A stretch of 64,000 nucleotides of DNA, from positions 1 through 64,000 of the forward strand of contig CANMNN010000001.1 of the NCBI GenBank assembly GCA_947499305.1, given 5' to 3'. The DNA comes from an uncultured Arenicella sp. Lineage in GTDB: Bacteria; Pseudomonadota; Gammaproteobacteria; Arenicellales; Arenicellaceae. Below the pieces are notes generated by a model. It was not told the DNA's origin. It did not search any database and saw nothing but the letters and a program-made list of their open reading frames with translations. Made by a program: the position numbers and the translations under genes. Below are positions 18,989-26,192 of the stretch, one piece after another; position 1 is the stretch's first letter, and every line of letters begins with the position of its first letter.

Positions 18989-19879
18989 ATGATCAAGCAA
19001 AAAAAATCCATTTCGTTTAACGGCTACGGCTTCTTTTTAGTGCTACTTGTATTGCAAGTAGGCTCTATCGCAATGGTTCTCTCAACCATCCATACTGCGG
19101 TCCAGACGGGTACTGAACCAAGTTTCGTAGCGCTTGGTTCGTGGGCGTTGTTGGCATTGTTGTCTTTTATCAGTTGGGGCGGTTTTTATAAAGTAGAACC
19201 AAATGAGGGCAAAATTTTTCAGTTGTTTGGAAATTATGCGGGCACCGACCATAATGCTGGGCTTCGTTGGACCATTCCAATATTGTTTAAGAAAACCGCG
19301 ATCTCTTTAAAGGTTCGCAATTTCGAAAGTAGTAAGATGAAGGTTAACGATGCGTCTGGCAGTCCTATAGAGATCGCCGCGGTAGTGGTATGGAGAGTCG
19401 CAGACTCGGCCGAAGCGTTTTTCGAAGTTGATGACTTTGAGAGCTTTGTCACGATCCAGAGCGAATCAGCATTGCGTAACCTAGCCAATCAATACCCATA
19501 CGAATCCAATGAAGAGGGGCAATTGTCCCTGCGTGCAGACCCATTAGAAATCGCTGAGAAAATGAAGGAGGAAATCCAGGCAAGACTGAATAAAGCTGGA
19601 GTAGAAGTGATCGAGGCGCGGATCTCGCACTTGGCGTATGCTACTGAAATTGCACAAGCTATGTTGCGTAAACAACAAGCTGGTGCCGTACTTGCAGCGA
19701 GAAAAATCATTGTGCAGGGCGCGGTAGAAATGGTGACTGATGCGCTTAAAAGCTTAACTGAAGAGCACGACTTTGAGCTCGACGATGAACGTAAAGCAAG
19801 TATGGTTAGCAATTTATTAGTAGTTATTTGTGGCGAGCAACAAGCTCAACCGGTCGTTAATACTGGCACTATTTATTAA
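18989..19879 (+). CDS. SPFH/Band 7 domain membrane protein
   Basis: 296 residues. Two hydrophobic segments (FFLVLLVLQVGSIAMVLSTI and LGSWALLALLSFISWGGFY) anchor it, followed by an SPFH domain starting at KVEPNEGKIFQLFGNYAGT and running to about residue 215, then a helical part with AMLRKQQAGAVLAARKIIVQGA, typical of flotillin/stomatin-type oligomers. Such proteins scaffold membrane microdomains. AGGGAGC precedes the ATG. First gene of a same-strand run with the Arc-like, HopJ-like and App1-like genes, with gaps of 31 to 53 bases. Confidence 0.9.
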   Translation: MIKQKKSISFNGYGFFLVLLVLQVGSIAMVLSTIHTAVQTGTEPSFVALGSWALLALLSFISWGGFYKVEPNEGKIFQLFGNYAGTDHNAGLRWTIPILFKKTAISLKVRNFESSKMKVNDASGSPIEIAAVVVWRVADSAEAFFEVDDFESFVTIQSESALRNLANQYPYESNEEGQLSLRADPLEIAEKMKEEIQARLNKAGVEVIEARISHLAYATEIAQAMLRKQQAGAVLAARKIIVQGAVEMVTDALKSLTEEHDFELDDERKASMVSNLLVVICGEQQAQPVVNTGTIY

Positions 19880-19932
19880 ATAATACTATCTAACATTAGT
19901 TGCTAAGCTAAACTCGAGGCTAACGAAGACCG

Positions 19933-20160
19933 ATGGCAAAAAAAGCATACCCGCTGAGAATTAATGAAGACGTATTGTTGGCGGTACAGCGCTGGGCAGA
20001 TGATGATTTGCGCAGCTTGAATCAGCAAATAGAATACGTGTTACGTGACGCGCTGGTTAAGTCGGGGCGAGTTAAACTAACTCAAAAAGTAGTCACCCAA
20101 CTAGAAGCAACCGACGCGAATAGTTCGTCTAACACTAAGCCAGCAACAAAGAAAAGCTAA
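19933..20160 (+). CDS. Arc-like ribbon-helix-helix protein
   Basis: 75 residues. AYPLRINEDVLLAVQRWADDDLRSLNQQIEYVLRDAL has the beta-strand then two helices of Arc-type DNA-binding proteins, followed by a Ser/Thr/Lys-rich tail. Proteins of this kind are often encoded beside SPFH proteins, as here (53 bases downstream). In that setting it may be an autoregulator or an SPFH partner rather than half of a toxin-antitoxin pair; no toxin gene is adjacent. Confidence 0.75.
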   Translation: MAKKAYPLRINEDVLLAVQRWADDDLRSLNQQIEYVLRDALVKSGRVKLTQKVVTQLEATDANSSSNTKPATKKS

Positions 20161-20194
20161 GCCATTAACTAGAGACAACTAGAATGAAACCCTT

Positions 20195-20563
20195 ATGACA
20201 TCAGCTACGCAAACAAGTATCTTTATAGAGCAATTGAAATTAGAACCTCAAAGCATAGAGTTTAGTGACGTGATAGCGCTTATTGAAACGCACTACCATT
20301 ATCATGCGACCGATTTTGAAAATGGGGTTGGGTCGAATAAGGTGAATAATCTCGCGGGAACGAATGAAGGTTCATGCAAGATTTTCGCTTTCGCACAATT
20401 AAATGAGTTGAGTGAAGAACAAACTTTAGCTTGCTTTGGTGGATATTATAGAAACGATGTACTAAAGCATCCTGAGGGAACCGATCATCAAAATATCCGC
20501 AATTTTATGCTTAGCGGTTGGTCAGGTATAAGCTTCGCCAAAGTTGCGTTGACTCCCAAATAA
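20195..20563 (+). CDS. HopJ type III effector family protein
   Basis: 122 residues matching the HopJ family pattern: I(E)FxDVIALIETHYHYHATDF, then GSCKIFAFAQLNELSEEQTLACFGGYYR, and NIRNFMLSGWSGISF. Despite the name, homologues are common in marine and soil bacteria without a type III secretion system and none is visible here, so a housekeeping role is more likely. It sits between the Arc-like and App1-like genes with 34- and 37-base gaps. Confidence 0.88.
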   Translation: MTSATQTSIFIEQLKLEPQSIEFSDVIALIETHYHYHATDFENGVGSNKVNNLAGTNEGSCKIFAFAQLNELSEEQTLACFGGYYRNDVLKHPEGTDHQNIRNFMLSGWSGISFAKVALTPK

Positions 20564-20600
20564 AGACTTTTCGCGTTCAGTCTATTAACCGAGAGATACT

Positions 20601-21698
20601 ATGAATCCACGTGCCATTGCATCAATCGCCGGTTTACTTGGCAGCGCCTTAAGTATTAAGCATGGTGTGCTGGGTTCAAAGTCAATTTCTAATATCCAGC
20701 CAGATGAACACGTGGTTTTTTTTACAACGCATAGCTGGTTTGATGAACACTCAAAAACCTGGAATATTCCGATTCATGGATGGGTCTATGAACTAGAAAA
20801 TCGACCGATAGTGACTAAGTTGTTTGCAGAGTTACTCGAGCGTAAATATGGCTTGAAAGCCGATTCAGACACGCAATCGAATTTCTCGTACAGAACTCAA
20901 TTGCTCACCGCCGACAATGAGCGTGGAAAGCGAATTATTATTAAGCTTGCGGGGCGCCGATTTAAACTACCCAAGAGTGAGCCTAATGGTCACTTCAAAT
21001 CGGTGATCGCGATTCCTCAGTCTGAGATTAATGCTGAAGCGATCAAGCATATTGAATTCGAGCTGGTAATGCGCCCCACTGATGAGAGGCGGTTTTTGGG
21101 TAAGAGCCTTCTGATAAAAGATGAGGGCGTATCAGTGATCTCAGATATCGATGATACCGTAAAGCTGAGCTACGTTACCGATCATAAGAAGTTATTTGAA
21201 AGTAGCTTCTTTGATGACTTTAAGCCAGTTGAAGGGATGCCCGAGCTATATCAAGCGTGGCGAAAGCAATCTGCACGATTTCACTATGTGTCTTCATCGC
21301 CGTGGCAGCTATACGAACCTCTGCAAGCGTTTATGCAGCAGCATGGCTTCCCGGATGCTACCTTCTCTTTAAAGATGGTGCGCTTTAAAGATCAAACTTT
21401 TTTCAATCTATTTAAAAGTGCGACTAAGACTAAGCCGCAAGCCATTGAAGCAGTGCTCAAGCATTACCCTAATCGACGCTTCATATTGCTTGGTGACAGT
21501 GGCGAGAAAGATGCGCAAGTTTATGCGCAGATCGCCAACGATTATCCACAGCAGATCGCTAAAATTTATATTCGCAATATCAACGGTAATAAGGATTTAG
21601 ATGATTTTTATCTGTCGGTTTTTGATGGTTTGCCCAGATCACTTTGGCAAACCTTTGATAAACCTGAGCAAATTGAAGTGAGCTTGAAGGGCATCTAA
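20601..21698 (+). CDS. App1-like phosphatidate phosphatase (DUF2183)
   Basis: 365 residues. The HAD-type catalytic motif DIDDT is at 182-186 in ISDIDDTVKLS, with later conserved FHYVSSSPWQLYEPL and FILLGDSGEKDAQVY. This is the App1/lipin-like domain that dephosphorylates phosphatidic acid or similar lipids. The N-terminal half (HSWFDEHSKTWNIPIHGWVYE) is the companion beta domain. As the last gene of the SPFH run, it suggests a membrane-lipid theme for this operon, which is inference. GAGA precedes the ATG. Confidence 0.85.
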   Translation: MNPRAIASIAGLLGSALSIKHGVLGSKSISNIQPDEHVVFFTTHSWFDEHSKTWNIPIHGWVYELENRPIVTKLFAELLERKYGLKADSDTQSNFSYRTQLLTADNERGKRIIIKLAGRRFKLPKSEPNGHFKSVIAIPQSEINAEAIKHIEFELVMRPTDERRFLGKSLLIKDEGVSVISDIDDTVKLSYVTDHKKLFESSFFDDFKPVEGMPELYQAWRKQSARFHYVSSSPWQLYEPLQAFMQQHGFPDATFSLKMVRFKDQTFFNLFKSATKTKPQAIEAVLKHYPNRRFILLGDSGEKDAQVYAQIANDYPQQIAKIYIRNINGNKDLDDFYLSVFDGLPRSLWQTFDKPEQIEVSLKGI

Positions 21699-21729
21699 AT
21701 CTGTCACTTATTCTCCAGCGTTTTTTGAC

Positions 21730-21773
21730 TTATTCAACTTTTCCACAAAAGCTGTGGATAACTTTGTGAATAG
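21730..21773. promoter_or_regulatory. Cluster of DnaA-box-like sequences with dyad symmetry
   Basis: TTTTCCACA (21739-21747) and TGTGGATAA (21753-21761, an exact TTATCCACA on the minus strand) face each other across 5 bases. They are flanked by TTATTCAAC (21730-21738) and TGTGAATAG (21765-21773), both near DnaA boxes, so four 9-mers lie in 44 bases. The arrangement could bind DnaA. No dnaA, rpmH or partition genes are in the window, so this need not be an origin. Confidence 0.4.
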
Positions 21774-21852
21774 CTTTGAGCAGCCCAGCGGTGATCTCAA
21801 TTTCGAATGATTGATTAAAAATTAAGCAGCCAGATATTGGCCCACTGATCGC

Positions 21853-22770
21853 TCATTTGTCGAATTCTTGTACAAAATCCAAGCCGCTACAAACTGCGGC
21901 TACTTGAGCCGAAATACAGTTTTCATCATCAACTAATGGGCTATCAGGGTAGACCTCGGTGGTAGTGTTAAAGCGCGCGTCGCTAAAGCCTGTGCATAAT
22001 CCTAACTCTTTTGTTGCGTAGTTAATAACGCCTGTTTGGGTCGTGAGCTCGCCAATAATTCGCCCATTGTGATCAGCCGGAGCGATATGTGTGACCTCGC
22101 TCACCGCTTTAATAATAGCGGCTTGAAAATCATCACAGGGGTTCTCGCTATCTCCCACCAAGTAGAAGCCATCAGGTATTTCCCAAAACGGATGGTAAAC
22201 ATTATCGCGCGCGGAGAGGGCTGGGCGAAATTCTGTGTTGTCGGTATCGGTGGTTTCGTGCAGGTCGATGTGAACCTCAAAATCAAGCCCATGCAATAGT
22301 TCGAACACTGCTGCAGACTCCTCGGCAGAGCTATTTGGAATAAACGATCGATTAGGGTCGACGGCGCTGGGGTTCCATCGATTGATGGTTTCGTACCCCC
22401 AGGGACTTATGCAAGGCAGCACTGTGATGTTAAAGGCGGCCGAGTAGTCTTGCAGGTGATTTTCTATAAAGCGAAGCGCACCATGTATGCCACTGGTTTC
22501 ATAACCGTGTACGCCGCCGGTAACAAGCGCATTGGGCTTACTTGAGTTGTAGTTTGAAGAGGAGACAGCAAACAGAGGGTAGCGCTTAGCATCATGGCTC
22601 AATGCGCCATATTGGCTTACTTTAAAGTCTTCGGGGAGTCGATCTAGGACCGCTAACACATCGTTTTTGTATGAACGTTTAATGCTTTGCTGACTGAGCC
22701 ATTCGCGCTTATGTGCTTGGTTCCATGGCTCTCCGGGAACTCCAATTGAGTAGGGTTGTTCTTTGTTCAT
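21853..22770 (-). CDS. M14-type zinc carboxypeptidase / deacylase
   Basis: 305 residues of the M14 superfamily. The zinc motif is in NALVTGGVHGYETSGIHGAL (HxxE), with the third ligand in FEVHIDLHETTDT, and the Asn-Arg pair in DPNRSF near residue 145. The overall layout is nearer to succinylglutamate desuccinylase/aspartoacylase-like and small M14 peptidases than to digestive carboxypeptidases. No signal peptide, so cytoplasmic. It is divergent from the M49-like lipoprotein gene. Substrate is not evident. Confidence 0.75.
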   Translation of the reverse strand: MNKEQPYSIGVPGEPWNQAHKREWLSQQSIKRSYKNDVLAVLDRLPEDFKVSQYGALSHDAKRYPLFAVSSSNYNSSKPNALVTGGVHGYETSGIHGALRFIENHLQDYSAAFNITVLPCISPWGYETINRWNPSAVDPNRSFIPNSSAEESAAVFELLHGLDFEVHIDLHETTDTDNTEFRPALSARDNVYHPFWEIPDGFYLVGDSENPCDDFQAAIIKAVSEVTHIAPADHNGRIIGELTTQTGVINYATKELGLCTGFSDARFNTTTEVYPDSPLVDDENCISAQVAAVCSGLDFVQEFDK

Positions 22771-22908
22771 CGTAAGTATGGGTTATTGAATTATATGTTG
22801 ATTTCGTGATCGCGATTCGATCGTAGTATTCAATGCTAATTGAAAGATACGAGGCTTTTGCTCAAGCTTTGTTATAGTGAGCCTATAACAATTTGAGATC
22901 CATTTACC

Positions 22909-24612
22909 ATGAAAAATATTTTATTAGCCCCAGCGGCTGTATTACTAGCTGGGCTTGTGGCTTGCAGCTCTGGCGAACAAAAAGCTAACGATGACAAGCG
23001 TGACCAATTACAGAAAGTGGCGGAGCCGGCTGCAAGGGCCGAAAAACTGCAGCAAACTGAACAGACAACACCATCTCGCCTGGACATCTATGCCGAGGTT
23101 GAACTCAACCCAAACCTTGAAGGCTTGAGCGAGAATCAAAAAACAATGATCGGCTTATTGATCGACGCCGGCAAAATTACGGATGACTTATTTTGGAAGC
23201 AAGTTTGGGGTGATCGCAGTACATTATTAGACTCGATCAGTGATCCAAAAGTTAAGCTTTTTGCCGAGTATAATTATGGCCCATGGGATCGACTCGATTC
23301 AGATAAGCCTTTTATCGATGGGCTTGGCGAGCGTCCTAAAGGGGTTCAATACTACCCAAGAGATATGAGCAAGGATGAGTTCGAGGCTTGGCAGCAAGAG
23401 GGCAAAGACGGTTTGTATTCGTTGGTTAAGCGCGATGAGAACGGCGATCTTATGTTGGTCAAATATAGTCAAGAATATGCGGCCGAGATTAAACGGATAG
23501 CTGAACTTTTAGGCCAGGCATCAGACTTGGCTGAAGATCCGGAATTCTCAGCGTATTTAAAATTGAGGGCACAAGCCATGCTCGACGATGATTATCAAGC
23601 GTCCGACTTAGCTTGGATGAGCATGAAGAACAACCCCGTTGAAGTGGTTATTGGCCCAATAGAAAGTTATCAGGATGCACTCTATGGTTATCGAACAGCG
23701 TTTGAAACCTTTGTGTTGATCAAAGATCAGGCGTGGAGTAGTCGCCTGTCAAAGTTCGCTAAATACATGCCTGAGTTACAACAAGGACTGCCAGTTGATG
23801 CGCAGTATAAAGCCGAAGTGCCGGGCCGCGATGCCGATCTCAATGCTTATGATATGGCGTATTGCGCAGGCGATTGCAACTCTGGTTCGAAGACTATCGC
23901 GATCAACTTACCGAATGATGAAGAAGTGCAGCTGGCTAAAGGTACGCGCCGCTTACAAATTAAAAATGCAATGCGAGCTAAGTTCGATAAGATCTTACTG
24001 CCGATAGCAGGAGAGCTTATTGCCGAAGATCAGCGCAGATACATTACCTTTGATGCCTTTTTTGCAAACACTATGTTTCATGAGGTGGCGCATGGCTTAG
24101 GCATTAAAAATACGCTTGATGGCAGCACAACTGTTCGCCAAGCATTGAAGGAGCATGCTTCAGCCTTAGAAGAGGGTAAGGCTGATATTTTAGGTCTATA
24201 TATGATTCAAGAGATGCGTGAGAAGGGAGAGATCAGTGAAGGCGAACTGATGGATAACTATGTCACATTTTTAGCGGGTATCTTTCGCTCAGTGCGATTC
24301 GGCGCAAGCAGTGCGCATGGCCGGGCCAATATGATTCGCTTTAACTATTTTAGTGATGCGGGTGCGTTTAGTCGTGATGAAACATTAGGCACTTATCGAG
24401 TTAATGTGGTTGAGTTTGAAAAAGCAATTAAAGACCTCAGTCGTGAGCTGTTGGTAATGCAGGGCAATGGGGATTACCTCGCTGTGAGCCAGTTTGTTGA
24501 TTTGCAGGGTAATGTAAGCGCGCAATTAAAAGCCGATCTCGACCGCCTAGGAGCGGCCAATATTCCTGTCGATATCGTTTATAAGCAGGGTCGAGAGGTT
24601 TTAGGCTTATAG
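22909..24612 (+). CDS. M49-like zinc peptidase lipoprotein
   Basis: 567 residues. A lipoprotein signal with lipobox GLVAC opens the protein, followed by a charged linker. The zinc site is FHEVAHGLG (His391, Glu392, His395), with the downstream glutamates in ALEEGKADILGLYM (421-422). These features match proteins annotated as dipeptidyl-peptidase III-like hydrolases; classical DPP III has a longer HExxGH site, so the HExxH form here marks a distinct branch. Likely an outer-membrane or periplasmic lipid-anchored peptidase. Confidence 0.78.
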   Translation: MKNILLAPAAVLLAGLVACSSGEQKANDDKRDQLQKVAEPAARAEKLQQTEQTTPSRLDIYAEVELNPNLEGLSENQKTMIGLLIDAGKITDDLFWKQVWGDRSTLLDSISDPKVKLFAEYNYGPWDRLDSDKPFIDGLGERPKGVQYYPRDMSKDEFEAWQQEGKDGLYSLVKRDENGDLMLVKYSQEYAAEIKRIAELLGQASDLAEDPEFSAYLKLRAQAMLDDDYQASDLAWMSMKNNPVEVVIGPIESYQDALYGYRTAFETFVLIKDQAWSSRLSKFAKYMPELQQGLPVDAQYKAEVPGRDADLNAYDMAYCAGDCNSGSKTIAINLPNDEEVQLAKGTRRLQIKNAMRAKFDKILLPIAGELIAEDQRRYITFDAFFANTMFHEVAHGLGIKNTLDGSTTVRQALKEHASALEEGKADILGLYMIQEMREKGEISEGELMDNYVTFLAGIFRSVRFGASSAHGRANMIRFNYFSDAGAFSRDETLGTYRVNVVEFEKAIKDLSRELLVMQGNGDYLAVSQFVDLQGNVSAQLKADLDRLGAANIPVDIVYKQGREVLGL

Positions 24613-24725
24613 GCCACTCTCGATTGATGCCCGAAGGCTAGTATTTAGCTGTAATACGGGCTTCACTTTGAGGCTGATAACATTGGTCTAACTCTATTGG
24701 CGCGGCGCTCGGCTCGGAAGTCATC

Positions 24726-25229
24726 ATCGAACAACTTATTTCAAATTGGCTTAACCAACATCAATCTTATGCTTTGCCTTTAGTCTTTGTGCTGGCGTTC
24801 CTTGAAGCCTTTGTCGGTATCGGCTTGTTTCTGTCTGGCGCCGTCTTGCTTTCAGTCTGCTCAATACTTTATTTAGAGGGTATTACCAGTTTGCAGTCAA
24901 TGGTTTTGCTTGCCTTCCTTGGCGCCTTATTAAGCGACCATTGCGGTTTTTACATTGGCCGTATGATTGGCCCACGTTTTGATCAAAGTAAGTTTGCTCA
25001 AAAACATGATGCGAAACTGGCGCGAACTCGAAACACCGTTAATAGGTATGGGGTATTAGCGATTTTTATAGGACGCTTTTTAACGCCTATTCGCAGCATT
25101 GTGCCTTTACTCAGTGGCGTGAGTGGCATGTCTCGCTCGCGTTATAGCGCTTACGATACCTCAGCATGTTTTCTTTGGTCCTTGGCGCTAGGTGGTTTGG
25201 TTATTGGTATTGATAAAGCCTTTAGCTAA
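24726..25229 (+). CDS. DedA family membrane protein (start codon uncertain)
   Basis: DedA-type protein with the family segment FIGRFLTPIRSIVPLLSGVSGMSRSRY. The conserved N-terminus (QLISNWLNQHQSYALPLVFVLAFLEAF in two parts) is encoded upstream of the first conventional start codon, a TTG at 24774. The only well-placed ribosome site is GGAAG at 24716-24720, five bases before an ATC codon at 24726, which I use as provisional start; ATC at 24723 is equally readable. The start is therefore non-canonical, or the sequence has an error here. DedA proteins are flippases or antiporter-like proteins needed for membrane homeostasis. Confidence 0.7.
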   Translation: MEQLISNWLNQHQSYALPLVFVLAFLEAFVGIGLFLSGAVLLSVCSILYLEGITSLQSMVLLAFLGALLSDHCGFYIGRMIGPRFDQSKFAQKHDAKLARTRNTVNRYGVLAIFIGRFLTPIRSIVPLLSGVSGMSRSRYSAYDTSACFLWSLALGGLVIGIDKAFS

Positions 25230-25286
25230 CGGCCCTTAAGTTTGAAGACTGTTTAACAGCGCAAAATAAATACATTCATTTATATT

Positions 25287-25841
25287 ATGAGAATACGTCA
25301 AGTCGGTGACCCAATCTTACGCGAAGTTTCTATAGCTCTTAGCCCAGAGCGGATCGCCAGCTCCGAAACACAAGCGCTAATTCAGCGAATGCAAAACATC
25401 CTCAATGGCATTAAAGCAATATCGGATGAAAACGGTAATGCATTGTCGGCGCCTCAAGTAGGCAGTCTAGTGCGTTTGATCCTGCTGAGAATCGACGGCG
25501 TATTTACGGCGATGATTAACCCCGAATATCGACCTAGTTCTGAGCGTACTTTTATGTTCGAAGAGGAGTGCTTTAGTCTCTATGACCAACGAGTAAATCT
25601 TAAGCGTTGGTATGAGATCGATGTAGAGTATCTTGATAGTGATGGTGAAAAACGAGAGCTAAGTTGTCGCGGAGAGCTCGCCGGTTTGATTCAACATGAA
25701 GTTGATCATCTCAACGGTGTGCTATTTACTGATCGGGCTGAGAAAGAGGGTGCTCAACTGAGCTCTATAGATACCTTATTGACCGATCAGCCTGATCGTT
25801 TAGCACAAGTGAAAATCATGATCGACTACATGCGTGGCTAG
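25287..25841 (+). CDS. Peptide deformylase (divergent type)
   Basis: 184 residues. All three deformylase motifs are present in altered form: GNALSAPQVG (motif 1), EECFSL (motif 2, metal-binding Cys95; usual form EGCLS or EECLS) and QHEVDHLNG (motif 3, His137, Glu138, His141). It removes the formyl group from nascent proteins with Fe or Zn. It lies far from any fmt or ribosome gene, so it is probably a second deformylase of the cell. It is 57 bases after the DedA gene. Confidence 0.85.
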   Translation: MRIRQVGDPILREVSIALSPERIASSETQALIQRMQNILNGIKAISDENGNALSAPQVGSLVRLILLRIDGVFTAMINPEYRPSSERTFMFEEECFSLYDQRVNLKRWYEIDVEYLDSDGEKRELSCRGELAGLIQHEVDHLNGVLFTDRAEKEGAQLSSIDTLLTDQPDRLAQVKIMIDYMRG

Positions 25842-26111
25842 CTTTTGTCGAAAAATGCCAAGGAATTAGGCTTTGAAATGTTAAATTTTTAAAAACCTCA
25901 AGCGCTAATCTCCGTTTATACGCTCTGGTCGGTTGACGTGATTGTCCGTCAATTTTGGTGTTTATATCATTTTCATCGAATTAAGTGCAGTCTTATGCAA
26001 GAGTCTGGGAGACTTGTTTTGTTTTTCTGCTTTTGTGACCCTGATATCACTCTAAGTTATTGATGTTATTGCTTGGTTTTTGTATTGAAACTGATTTTTT
26101 GATTACATTTT

Positions 26112-26140
26112 TTTACAGACATTACTAAAAAATATCTATA
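26112..26140 (+). promoter_or_regulatory. Candidate sigma70 promoter of the TonB receptor gene
   Basis: TTTACA (26112-26117) and TCTATA (26135-26140) are 17 bases apart in an AT-rich stretch about 50 bases before the receptor start. The overlapping TATCTA and TATAGA hexamers also fit a -10 at slightly different spacing. Upstream, 25842-26111 holds no gene. No Fur box was recognised. Confidence 0.35.
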
Positions 26141-26192
26141 GAATCCCGCCGCACTGAAAGAAACCACGAAAATTATGTACGGGGACTCCAAC

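Noticed and set aside
19933..20563. Arc-like gene plus following gene as a toxin-antitoxin pair
   Set aside because: The following gene is a HopJ-family protein and the preceding gene is SPFH; neither resembles a known toxin.
20195..20563. HopJ gene as evidence for a type III secretion system
   Set aside because: No secretion, chaperone or other effector genes are present, and the family is widespread in free-living bacteria.
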